A DNA stretch of 64,000 bases from Burkholderia cenocepacia (GTDB lineage Bacteria; Pseudomonadota; Gammaproteobacteria; Burkholderiales; Burkholderiaceae): contig NZ_UAQZ01000003.1 of the NCBI RefSeq assembly GCF_900446215.1, positions 124,001-188,000 on the forward strand, read 5' to 3'. The translations under genes were made by a program, and so were the position numbers. This document shows, piece after piece, positions 23,762 to 31,844 of the stretch (positions are counted from its first letter, which is position 1; every line of letters starts with the position of its first letter). Below the pieces are notes generated by a model that saw nothing but the letters and a program-made list of their open reading frames with translations, searched no databases and was not told the origin of the DNA.

Positions 23762-25045
23762 CTAGCGGTCGTAGCGCGCGAGCGTCAGGCCCGCCAGATC
23801 GATCTCCGGCGCGCGCCCGGTGACGAGATCCGCGACCACCTTTCCCGAACCCATCGACATGGCCCAGCCCGTCGAGCCGTGGCCGACGTTGAGCCAGAGG
23901 CCGTCGATGCCGCTCGCGCCGAGCAGTGGCGGTCCGTCGGGCGTCATCGGCCGGCGGCCGACCCAGAAACGCGCCGACGCGCGATCGGCCGCATGCGGGA
24001 ACCAGTCGTCGAGCACCTTCATCAGCGTGTCGAGCGCCTGCTGCCGCAGCGCCGCGTGGCGGTTGCCGAGCTCCGCGGTGCCGGCGACGCGCAGCGTCGG
24101 GCCGAAGCGCGTGATCGCCGTCTTCAGCGATTCGTCCATCAGCGCGGCGCATGGGGCCTTTTCATCGTCGACGACCGCGAGCGTGGCCGAGTAGCCCTTC
24201 ACCGGATACAGCGGCACGTCGATGCCGAGCGGTCGCAGCAGGCCCGCGCTGTCGACGCCGAGTGCGACGACGATCGCATCGGCGGCGAGCAGCGCATCGC
24301 GTCGGGCGGCGGCGCCCGCGTCGAGCGAGTCGATCCGCACGCCGCGCACCTCGCCGCCCGCGACATCGAGCGCTCGAATCGCGGTGCGGAACCGGAACGT
24401 CACGCCGTTCGCTTCGCACCGCGCCCGCAGTTCTCGCGTGAAGCGTGCGCAGTCGCCCGCTTCGTCGTCGGGCAGGTAGATGCCGCCGACGGGCGCCTGC
24501 CGCGCCCAGCGCAGGCCTGGCTCGATCGCGGTGCAGCCGGCCGCGTCGAGTTCGCGAAACGCGATGCCGGCATCGCGCAGCACCTTCAGCGCGGGCTGCA
24601 CCATCTCGACGTCGAACGCGCTGCGCAGCAGTTGCAGGTAGCCGCGGCTCGCGCCGTAGTCGAACGGATAACGGTCGCGAAACGCATGCAGGCACGCGCG
24701 GCTGTAATACGCGATGCGCTGCATCCGCTGCTTGTTCACGCGGAACCGCTCGAATTCGCATTCGCGCAGCCAGCGCGCGATCCAGCGCCACTGCGCGGCG
24801 TCGAGCGTCGGCCGGAAGATCAGCGGCGACGCAGGCTTGAACAGGTACTTGAGAATCTTGCCGGGCATCCCGGGCGCGGCCCACGGCGTCACGTAGCCGG
24901 GCGCGATCACGCCCGCGTTGCCGAGGCTCGTCGCTTGCGCGACGTCGGCCTCGCGTTCGATCACGGTGACGTCGCAGCCTGCTTCGCGCAGGTGCCAGGC
25001 GGTGGTGACGCCGATCACGCCGGCGCCGAGAACGATCACGTGCAT
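23762..25045 (-). CDS. dadA: D-amino acid dehydrogenase, small subunit type
   Basis: 427 aa FAD-dependent enzyme that oxidises D-amino acids (notably D-alanine) to 2-oxo acids, feeding the respiratory chain. The FAD fold is MHVIVLGAGVIGVTTAWHL at the N-terminus, followed by TSLGNAGVIAPGYVTPWAAP and C-terminal LWLNVGHGSTGWAMSMGSGK, all typical of DadA. It is the last gene of a minus-strand run, 25 nt after the MFS gene. Burkholderia usually has several DadA paralogues, so this may not be the main catabolic copy. Confidence 0.92.
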   Translation of the reverse strand: MHVIVLGAGVIGVTTAWHLREAGCDVTVIEREADVAQATSLGNAGVIAPGYVTPWAAPGMPGKILKYLFKPASPLIFRPTLDAAQWRWIARWLRECEFERFRVNKQRMQRIAYYSRACLHAFRDRYPFDYGASRGYLQLLRSAFDVEMVQPALKVLRDAGIAFRELDAAGCTAIEPGLRWARQAPVGGIYLPDDEAGDCARFTRELRARCEANGVTFRFRTAIRALDVAGGEVRGVRIDSLDAGAAARRDALLAADAIVVALGVDSAGLLRPLGIDVPLYPVKGYSATLAVVDDEKAPCAALMDESLKTAITRFGPTLRVAGTAELGNRHAALRQQALDTLMKVLDDWFPHAADRASARFWVGRRPMTPDGPPLLGASGIDGLWLNVGHGSTGWAMSMGSGKVVADLVTGRAPEIDLAGLTLARYDR

Positions 25046-25070
25046 GCGGAGTCCGGAACGGGGCGGTGGC

Positions 25071-26333
25071 TCACGACGCGATGGCCGGATCGTCGGCGAG
25101 CGACTTGCCGCGCGTTTCCGGCAGCACGAGCGCCGCGACGATCACGAGCAGGTAGCCGCCGCCCGCGACGAGGCCGATCGCCTTCACGAGCGACATCGAT
25201 TGCGACAGCGCGCCGACGAGGATCGGGAAGAACGAGCCGAGCCCGCGGCCGAGGTTGTAGCAGAAGCCCTGGCCCGAGCCGCGGATCGCGCCCGGATACA
25301 GCTCCGACAGATACGCGCCGACGCCCGCGAAGATGCCCTGCACGACGATGCCGAGCGGAAAGCCGAGCAGCAGCATCGCGGTATCGGTGATCGGCAGCAT
25401 CGTGTACGCCATGCCGAGCGAGAACGAGCCGACCGCGAACAGGATGAACGACGCGCGGCGGCCGAGCCGGTCAGAGAGCATCGCGCCGACCACGTAGCCG
25501 ACGAACGAACCGACGATCAGCACGACCAGATAGCCGCTCGTGTTGAACACCGACAGATGGCGCACGGTTTTCAGATAGGTGGGCAGCCACGTCGTGATCG
25601 CGTAGTAGCCGCCGAGCATGCCGGTGCACAGCGCGCTGCCGAACAGCGTCGCGCGCAGGTGCGGCGGCGAGAAGATCTCGAGGAAGTGGCCCGACACGCG
25701 GCCTTCGTCGCGCGCGCGGCGGGTGGCCGTATAGATGTCGGGATCGCTGACGTTGCGGCGGATGTACAGGATCCACAGGGCGGGCACGATGCCGATCCAG
25801 AAGCACGCGCGCCACGCGATCTGCTCGGGCAGCAGCGCGAAGAACGCCCAGTAAAGGATCGCGGCCGCGCCCCAGCCGAACGACCAGCTGCTCTGCACGG
25901 TGCCGACGGCCTTCGCGCGATGCTCGGGCGAGCGGATCGTCTCGGCCATCATGATCGTCACGACCGACCATTCGCCGCCGAAGCCGAAACCCTGCAGCGT
26001 GCGCGTCGCGAGCAACTGCCAGAACGAATGCGTGAAGCCGGACAGGCACGTGAACAGCGCGAACGTCGCGATCGTCCACTGCAGCATGCGCACGCGGCCG
26101 TAGCGGTCGGCGAGGATGCCGGCGACCCAGCCGCCGATCGCCGACGAGATCAGCGAACTGGTCGCGATCATCCCGGCCTCGCTCTTCGTCATGCCCCAGG
26201 TGGCGATCAGCGTCGGAATCAGGAACGAATAGATCATGAAGTCGAACGCGTCGACCGCATAGCCGCCGAATCCGGCGTACAGCGTCCGGCGCTCGCGCGT
26301 CGACAATTCGTTGAACCACTGGAATGCCTGCAT
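25071..26333 (-). CDS. MFS transporter, metabolite:H+ symporter type
   Basis: 420 aa with 12 predicted membrane helices. The MFS loop 2-3 motif is GILADRYGRVRML and loop 8-9 repeats it as AMLSDRLGRRASF. Helix 4 carries TRTLQGFGFGGEWSVVTIMMAE, the pattern of the sialate/aromatic acid/metabolite:H+ symporter branch. The C-terminus is LPETRGKSL. Substrate unknown; closeness to dadA suggests, without proof, an organic or amino acid. Start ATG 26333 follows a short GC-rich leader. Confidence 0.85.
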   Translation of the reverse strand: MQAFQWFNELSTRERRTLYAGFGGYAVDAFDFMIYSFLIPTLIATWGMTKSEAGMIATSSLISSAIGGWVAGILADRYGRVRMLQWTIATFALFTCLSGFTHSFWQLLATRTLQGFGFGGEWSVVTIMMAETIRSPEHRAKAVGTVQSSWSFGWGAAAILYWAFFALLPEQIAWRACFWIGIVPALWILYIRRNVSDPDIYTATRRARDEGRVSGHFLEIFSPPHLRATLFGSALCTGMLGGYYAITTWLPTYLKTVRHLSVFNTSGYLVVLIVGSFVGYVVGAMLSDRLGRRASFILFAVGSFSLGMAYTMLPITDTAMLLLGFPLGIVVQGIFAGVGAYLSELYPGAIRGSGQGFCYNLGRGLGSFFPILVGALSQSMSLVKAIGLVAGGGYLLVIVAALVLPETRGKSLADDPAIAS

Positions 26334-26461
26334 GCTTGTCGCCCCCTCTCGTCTTGTCTCGTCCCGCGCTGCCGCGTCGCGGTTATTTTACGGGCGCGCT
26401 CGCGCACGCCAAAAAGGCGGATGCAGGTTCGTGCGGAACGGCAGGCAGACGGGGCGACGCA

Positions 26462-27238
26462 TCAGAGCGTCAGGCCGCCGTCGACGTGGATGACCTGGCC
26501 GGTGATCTGTCGCGCCGCGTCCGACAGCAGGAACGCGATCAGCGCGGCGACGTCGTCGGGTTCGGCGATCCGGCCGAGCGGCGTCGCCTGTTCGGCCTGC
26601 GCCCAGGCCGCGGCGTTGCCGGCGCTCGGGCCGTGGTCCTTGCGCGTGAAGCCCGGCGCGACCGCATTGACGGTGATGCCGCGCGCGGCGAATTCGGCGG
26701 CGGCGGTACGCACCAGCGATTCGAGCGCGGCTTTCGCGGCGGCGGTCGCCGCGAACGGCGCATCGGCGCGGTAGCGGTGCGCGACGAACGAACTGACCGC
26801 GACGATCCGCGGCGCGATCGATGCTTCGAGCAGCGGCCGCGCGCGGCCCGCGAGCGCGGAGAACGCACCGGGCATCGCCGCGAACGCGGACGCGAGCGCA
26901 TCCGCCGAGAGTTCGGAAAAGGATTGCCGCGCGGCGAAGCCGGCGTTCGCGACGAGCTGGTCGAGCCCGCCGAAGCGGGTGGCGACGGCATCGACGAGCG
27001 TGGCAGCCACGCCGGGCTCAGCGAGATCGCCGGTCAACGTCACGCATTCCGCGCCGGCCGCCGTGCACGCCTGGGCGACTGCTGCGAGCCGCGCGCGTGC
27101 CGCATCGTCCGCGCCGCGCGCATGCAGCGCCAGCGCGACGCCGGGCGCCGCGAGCCGCCGCGCGAGCGCCGCGCCGATCCCCGACCCCGCGCCGGTGATC
27201 AGCGCGATCCGGGCGACGTGCGCGGCGCGTGCGTTCAC
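26462..27238 (-). CDS. SDR-family protein lacking the catalytic tyrosine
   Basis: 258 aa Rossmann-fold protein. The cofactor motif ITGAGSGIGAALARRLA, the structural LVANAGFA and the catalytic-type Ser of IVAVSSFVAHR are present, as is the C-terminal ITGQVIHVDGGLTL typical of FabG-like SDRs. The YxxxK motif is altered: the sequence is FAATAAAKAAL, so Thr (codon 26744-26746) stands where Tyr should be, four before the Lys. Start GTG 27238 overlaps the stop of the ABC transporter gene (GTGA), so it is co-translated with it. Function unknown; reductase activity is doubtful. Confidence 0.85.
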   Translation of the reverse strand: MNARAAHVARIALITGAGSGIGAALARRLAAPGVALALHARGADDAARARLAAVAQACTAAGAECVTLTGDLAEPGVAATLVDAVATRFGGLDQLVANAGFAARQSFSELSADALASAFAAMPGAFSALAGRARPLLEASIAPRIVAVSSFVAHRYRADAPFAATAAAKAALESLVRTAAAEFAARGITVNAVAPGFTRKDHGPSAGNAAAWAQAEQATPLGRIAEPDDVAALIAFLLSDAARQITGQVIHVDGGLTL

Positions 27239-29004
27239 GCGGCGACCTTGTCGTCGCTGCTCACGCGCTCGACGTTGATCGTGCCGACGTGGAACGCGGC
27301 CAGCGATTCGCGGTGCGCGATGCTGACGATCGCGGCCTTCGGCAGCCGTTCGGCGAACAGGTGATAGAGGCGGGCTTCGTTGTCGGCGTCGAGCGCGCTG
27401 GTCGCCTCGTCGAGGAACAGGAAGTCGGGCTTGTGCAGCAGCACGCGCGCGCCGGCCAGACGCTGCTGTTCGCCCGGCGACAGCACGCGGGTCCAGTGCG
27501 CGGTTTCGTCGAGGCGCTCGACGTAATCCTCGAGACGGCACGCGCGCAGCGCATCGCGGCATGCTTCGTCGCTGAACGTGTCGGGCGTCGCCGGGTAGGT
27601 GAGCGCGGCCTTCAGCGTGCCGATCGGCAAATAGCTGGTTTGCGGCACGAACATCATCCGCGCACCGACCGGCGCGTCGATCGCGCCGTCGCCGAACGGC
27701 CACAGCCCCGCGAGCGCGCGCATGAACGTGCTCTTGCCGGAACCGGACTTGCCGACCACGAGCCAGCGCGAGCCGGGCTCGATCGTGACGTCGCCGATGT
27801 TCGCGAGCGCGTTGCCGTTCGGCAGCGCGAGCTTGAGCGACGACGTGGACAGCTTCGCGGCGTCGATGTAGTGCAGGTTGATGCCGCCGTGCTCGGTCGC
27901 GGGCGACAGGCTTTCCTTCAGGTGCGACGTGCCCATCACGCGCTTGAATTCGCGCAGACGGTTGACGGTGGCGCGCCATTCGACGAGGGTCGAGTAGCTG
28001 TTGATGAACCACGAGAACGAATCGCTGACGGTGCCGAACGCGGACGAGATCTGCATCAGCACGCCGAACGAGAACGCACCGGCAAAGTAGCGCGGCGCGG
28101 CGACGACGAGCGGGAAGATGATCGCGATCTGCCCGTAGAAGCTCAGCACGAACGTGAGCCGCTTCGTGTACTTCATCACGCGCCACCAGTTGTCGCGGAT
28201 GCGCATGAAGAGGCTCTGCGCGTTGCCGGCCTCGGTCTTCTCGCCGTCGTAGAACGCGATCTGCTCGGCGTTCTCGCGCACGCGGATCAGCCCGAAGCGG
28301 AAATCGGCCTCGACGCGCTGCTGCTGGTAGTTGATCGACACGAGCGGATGACCGACCTTCTGGATGATCAGCGAGCCGATCACCGCGTACAGCGCGGCCG
28401 CCCACACCATGTAGCCGGGAATCGCGATCGGCGTCGCGCCGAGCGTGAACGTCAGCGCGCCGGCGAGCGACCACAGGATCGTGATGAACGACACGAGCGT
28501 GACGACCGTCGACAGCAGGTCGAGCGACAGCGCGAGCGTCGTGGTCGCGAACGACTGGAGGTCGTCGGTGATCCGCTGGTCGGGGTTGTCGGCGAGGCGG
28601 TCACGCTCGATCCGGTAGAACGCGCGATCGCCGAGCCACTGGCCGAGAAAGCGGTCGGTGAGCCACTGGCGCCAGCGGAAGCCGAGCATCTGGCGCAGGT
28701 AGCGGCCGTAGACGGCGAGGATGATGAAGCCGAACGCGAGCGCGGAGAACTGCATCAGCAGGTTCGGGAAGTCGTGGACGTCCTTCGACTGCAGCGCGTT
28801 GTAGAACTGCGCGTTCCACTTGTTCAGCTTGACGTTGATCCAGACCACGCAGAGGTTGATCGCGATGATCGTGACCAGCAACCCCCACGCGATTTTCCAT
28901 TCGGACGATACCCAGTAGGGCTTGATGAGGCTCCATGCGGATACCGGGCGCTCGTCCTGCGGCGCGTCGGAGGCGGAGCGGACGGGATCGATCGATTGGG
29001 TCAT
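27235..29004 (-). CDS. SbmA/BacA/YddA-type ABC transporter (fused membrane and ATPase domains)
   Basis: 589 aa. The N-terminal half is an ABC_membrane_2-type domain with six predicted helices (first at about residues 33-55), including the family's long FWRWQWL-like motif (here FRWRQWLTDRFLGQWL). The ATPase half has Walker A VVGKSGSGKST, signature LSPGEQQRLAGARVLL, Walker B FLFLDEATSALD and H-loop IVSIAHRESL. Relatives handle peptides, cobalamin or very-long-chain acyl groups, so the substrate here is open. Start ATG 29004 has AGGAAG just upstream; an in-frame ATG at 29133 lacks one. It is first in a run with the SDR gene. Confidence 0.88.
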   Translation of the reverse strand: MTQSIDPVRSASDAPQDERPVSAWSLIKPYWVSSEWKIAWGLLVTIIAINLCVVWINVKLNKWNAQFYNALQSKDVHDFPNLLMQFSALAFGFIILAVYGRYLRQMLGFRWRQWLTDRFLGQWLGDRAFYRIERDRLADNPDQRITDDLQSFATTTLALSLDLLSTVVTLVSFITILWSLAGALTFTLGATPIAIPGYMVWAAALYAVIGSLIIQKVGHPLVSINYQQQRVEADFRFGLIRVRENAEQIAFYDGEKTEAGNAQSLFMRIRDNWWRVMKYTKRLTFVLSFYGQIAIIFPLVVAAPRYFAGAFSFGVLMQISSAFGTVSDSFSWFINSYSTLVEWRATVNRLREFKRVMGTSHLKESLSPATEHGGINLHYIDAAKLSTSSLKLALPNGNALANIGDVTIEPGSRWLVVGKSGSGKSTFMRALAGLWPFGDGAIDAPVGARMMFVPQTSYLPIGTLKAALTYPATPDTFSDEACRDALRACRLEDYVERLDETAHWTRVLSPGEQQRLAGARVLLHKPDFLFLDEATSALDADNEARLYHLFAERLPKAAIVSIAHRESLAAFHVGTINVERVSSDDKVAA

Positions 29005-29239
29005 GTGCTTCCTGATGATGAGCCGGCGCGCGGGCCGGGCGAAACCGGGCGCGCGCCGCGATACGGCATGCCGGGGCGCGGCGCCGACGGACGGCGGGCG
29101 TCCGGATGGTCGCCCGTGCGTCTTAAACGGCACTTAAAAACCGGCGGTGACGCGGCAACCGGCCGCTCGCGCGGCCGGCCTGCGGGCATTGTGCCAGAGC
29201 GGCGCGGCGCGCCGGCGAATTTGCCGCAAGGGGGACAGT

Positions 29240-29269
29240 TTGCGGCGCTTTCCGCTTTTATGGTCTAAT
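29240..29269 (+). promoter_or_regulatory. Candidate promoter of the thiamine operon
   Basis: TTGCGG (29240-29245), 18-nt spacer and TCTAAT (29264-29269). The predicted transcription start, about 29276, falls just before the riboswitch P1 stem. The 235 nt between it and the divergent ABC gene show nothing else I can identify. Confidence 0.45.
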
Positions 29270-29279
29270 GGCCGACGAC

Positions 29280-29386
29280 GAAACAGGGGTGCTTCGTGGC
29301 GCGGCCGGCAGATGTTCCGGGCAGCGCGGCGAGGCTGAGAAAGACCCTTCGCACCCGATCCGGGTAATACCGGCGAGGGAAGTTTC
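29280..29386 (+). promoter_or_regulatory. TPP riboswitch (THI element)
   Basis: The conserved THI pieces are all present: CAGGGGTGC (29284-29292), GGCTGAGA (29333-29340), ACCC, and the near-invariant GATCCGGGTAATACCGGCGA with GGGAAG after it. P1 can form from GAAAC (29280-29284) and GTTTC (29382-29386). Downstream, GCCGGGC near 29394 and GCGCTGGCC near 29402 can pair with GGTCAGCGC and GCCCGGC further on, a possible expression-platform hairpin. It should repress the thi operon when thiamine pyrophosphate is abundant. Confidence 0.96.
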
Positions 29387-29504
29387 TGATCCCGCCGGGC
29401 CGCGCTGGCCGCCATCCCATATGGTCAGCGCCCGAGTCCCGCCCGGCCGGCCTTTGCTGCCGGTTTCGTCCTTTTGGGTACGCGCATTGCGCGTTACGGA
29501 AGGA

Positions 29505-29627
29505 ATGATGACCGCACAATCTTCAGTCTTTTGCATGGCTCCCGGCCCGATGTCGCGTGCGTTCGCATGCGGTGGCGCGTGCACGTCGACGCTCGTCGCG
29601 CGTGACCGCGCGGAGGGCGCGCGATGA
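29505..29627 (+). CDS. Possible 40-aa small protein or leader peptide ahead of thiO
   Basis: An open frame starting ATGATG at 29505/29508, preceded by ACGGAAGGA, and ending in an ATGA overlap with the thiO start at 29624. It encodes a cysteine-containing peptide (MMTAQSSVFCMAPGPM..., then AFACGGAC). It sits between the TPP riboswitch and thiO, so it would be translated first and could couple translation to thiO, or serve as the region the riboswitch masks. No family recognised. The good ribosome site and stop-start overlap argue for real translation; short length argues caution. Confidence 0.5.
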   Translation: MMTAQSSVFCMAPGPMSRAFACGGACTSTLVARDRAEGAR

Positions 29628-30760
29628 ACGTCCGGGATGCACGACCCGATTTCGCGGTACTCGGCGGCGGCCTCGTCGGCCGCCTGATCGCGTGGCGGCT
29701 CGCGGGTGACGGGCATCGCGTCGCGCTCTACGAGCGCGGCGGGCCGGACGGCGAGCAGTCGGCCGCGTGGATCGCGGCCGCGATGCTCGCGCCGCTCGCG
29801 GAAGCGGCGAGCGCGGAGCTGCTGATCACCGAGCTCGGCGCCGCGTCGCTCGCGCGCTGGCCGCAGTGGCTCGCGGAACTGCCCGAACCCGTCTTCTTCC
29901 AGCATCGCGGCACGCTCGTCGTCTGGCATCACGCGGACCGCGCGGAGGCGCCGCTGTTCGAGCGGCGCGTGCGCGCGAACGCGCCGGCCGAGTTGTTCGA
30001 CGGCGGTTTCGTGACGCTGGCCGGTGCGCAGGTCGACGCGGCCGAACCCGCGCTCGCGGGCCGCTTCGCGCGCGGGCTGATGCTGCCGCGCGAAGGCCAG
30101 CTCGACAACCGCCAGGCGCTGCGCGCGCTCGCCGCGGGCCTCGCCGAACGCGGCGTCGCGCTGCACTGGCACGCGGCGGTCGACGACGCGAACCTGCCCG
30201 CCGCGCATGTCACGATCGATTGTCGCGGGCTCGGCGCGAAACCCGCGCTGCCCGCGTTGCGCGGCATCCGCGGCGAAGTCGCGCGCGTGCACGCGCCCGG
30301 CATCGGGCTCACGCGGCCCGTGCGGCTGCTGCATCCGCGCTACCCGCTGTACATCGCACCGAAGCAGGACGATCTCTATGTGATCGGCGCGACCGAGGTG
30401 GAGGGCGAGGACATGTCGCCCGTGAGCGTGCGTTCCGCGCTCGAACTGCTGAGCGCGGCGTTCTCCGTGCATCCGGCGTTCGGCGAGGCGCGCATCCTCG
30501 AACTCAACGCGCAGTGCCGGCCGACGCTGCCCGATCATCGTCCGGCGGTGATCTGGGACGGCGCGTCGACGCTCGCCGTCAACGGCCTGTACCGGCACGG
30601 CTTCATGATCGCGCCGGAAGTCGCGCAGGCGGCCGTCGCGTGCGCGCAGGCCGCGCTCGGCGGCACGCTCGGCGATCCCGACGCATTTGCCGCATGGCGC
30701 GCCACCGCGCGCTGGCCGACGCTTCTCCATCACCGCAACGACGCGCACCAGCCGGCCTGA
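29624..30760 (+). CDS. thiO: Glycine oxidase ThiO (FAD-dependent)
   Basis: 378 aa DAO-family flavoenzyme. In thiamine synthesis it oxidises glycine to iminoglycine (dehydroglycine), the C2-N donor for the thiazole ring. The FAD fold is FAVLGGGLVGRLIAWRLAG. Later features are QSAAWIAAAMLAPLAEA, RPTLPDHRPAVI and VNGLYRHGFMIAP near the C-terminus, typical of ThiO. Position between the riboswitch and thiS-thiG supports this over a general amino-acid oxidase. Confidence 0.92.
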   Translation: MNVRDARPDFAVLGGGLVGRLIAWRLAGDGHRVALYERGGPDGEQSAAWIAAAMLAPLAEAASAELLITELGAASLARWPQWLAELPEPVFFQHRGTLVVWHHADRAEAPLFERRVRANAPAELFDGGFVTLAGAQVDAAEPALAGRFARGLMLPREGQLDNRQALRALAAGLAERGVALHWHAAVDDANLPAAHVTIDCRGLGAKPALPALRGIRGEVARVHAPGIGLTRPVRLLHPRYPLYIAPKQDDLYVIGATEVEGEDMSPVSVRSALELLSAAFSVHPAFGEARILELNAQCRPTLPDHRPAVIWDGASTLAVNGLYRHGFMIAPEVAQAAVACAQAALGGTLGDPDAFAAWRATARWPTLLHHRNDAHQPA

Positions 30761-30792
30761 CGCGCGCCGCCGACCGAATTCGACCCAGCCTC

Positions 30793-30990
30793 ATGGATAT
30801 CCAGATCAATCAACAGACCCTGACGTTGCCCGACGGCGCGACGGTGGCCGACGCGCTCGCCGCGTACGGCGCGCGTCCGCCGTACGCGGTGGCGCTGAAC
30901 GGCAATTTCGTCGCGCGTACGCAGCATGCGGCGCGCGCGCTCGCGGCGGGCGACCGGCTCGACGTCGTGCACCCCGTCGCGGGCGGCTGA
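30793..30990 (+). CDS. thiS: Sulfur carrier protein ThiS
   Basis: 65 aa ubiquitin-fold protein beginning MDIQINQQTLTLPDGATVAD and ending in the required Gly-Gly (DVVHPVAGG). The C-terminal thiocarboxylate carries sulfur to ThiG. It lies 32 nt after thiO and 38 nt before thiG. Confidence 0.95.
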   Translation: MDIQINQQTLTLPDGATVADALAAYGARPPYAVALNGNFVARTQHAARALAAGDRLDVVHPVAGG

Positions 30991-31028
30991 GCGCCGCCGG
31001 TTCGTCCCCGCTCTTCCAGGAAAACGAC

Positions 31029-31844
31029 ATGACGTCCCCCACCTCCGCCGACACGCTGACGCTGTACGGCGAAACCTTCGCAAGCCGCGTGCTGCTCGGC
31101 ACGTCGCGCTATCCGTCGCTGCAGTCGCTGTCCGATTCGATCGCCGCGTCGCGCCCCGGGATGGTGACGGTCGCGCTGCGCCGCCAGATGACGGGCGGCA
31201 CGGCCGAAGCCGGCTTCTTCGACCTGCTCAAGCGCCACGCGGTGCCGCTGCTGCCGAACACGGCCGGCTGCCAGACCGTCGCCGAAGCCGTGACCACCGC
31301 GCACATGGCGCGCGAGGTCTTCGGCACCGACTGGATCAAGCTCGAGCTGATCGGCGACGACTACACGCTGCAGCCCGACCCGGTCGGGCTGATCGATGCC
31401 GCCGCGCAACTGGTCAAGGACGGGTTCAAGGTGCTGCCGTACTGCACCGAGGATCTCGTGATCGGCCGGCGCCTGCTCGACGTCGGCTGTGAGGCGCTAA
31501 TGCCGTGGGGCGCGCCGATCGGCACCGGCAAGGGCGTCGTGAATCCGTACGGCCTGCGCGTGCTGCGCGAACGGCTGCCGGACGTGCCGCTGATCGTCGA
31601 CGCGGGGCTCGGCGTGCCGTCGCACGCGTGCCAGGTGATGGAGTGGGGTTTCGACGGCGTGCTGCTGAATACGGCCGTGTCGCAGGCGACGCACCCGGAG
31701 ATCATGGCGCGCGCGTTTGCGCAGGGCGTCGAGGCCGGCCGTGCCGCGTATCTCGCCGGCCCGATGGATGCGCGCGAAACCGCGCACGCGAGCACGCCGG
31801 TCGTCGGGATGCCGTTCTGGCACCAGGACGGAGGCGGCGCATGA
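31029..31844 (+). CDS. thiG: Thiazole synthase
   Basis: 271 aa TIM-barrel enzyme that condenses deoxyxylulose-5-phosphate, dehydroglycine and ThiS-thiocarboxylate into the thiazole phosphate. The Schiff-base Lys is in TDWIKLELIGDD. Also seen are PNTAGCQTVAEAV, EALMPWGAPIGTGKG and the phosphate-binding DAGLGVPSHA. The start MTSPTSADTLTLYG at 31029 follows a GGAAAA ribosome site. ATGA overlap with thiE. Confidence 0.96.
   Translation: MTSPTSADTLTLYGETFASRVLLGTSRYPSLQSLSDSIAASRPGMVTVALRRQMTGGTAEAGFFDLLKRHAVPLLPNTAGCQTVAEAVTTAHMAREVFGTDWIKLELIGDDYTLQPDPVGLIDAAAQLVKDGFKVLPYCTEDLVIGRRLLDVGCEALMPWGAPIGTGKGVVNPYGLRVLRERLPDVPLIVDAGLGVPSHACQVMEWGFDGVLLNTAVSQATHPEIMARAFAQGVEAGRAAYLAGPMDARETAHASTPVVGMPFWHQDGGGA

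Noticed and set aside
29387-29460. Classical intrinsic terminator as the TPP riboswitch platform
   Set aside because: A GC hairpin can form, but only TTT follows, so I note pairing potential without calling a terminator.
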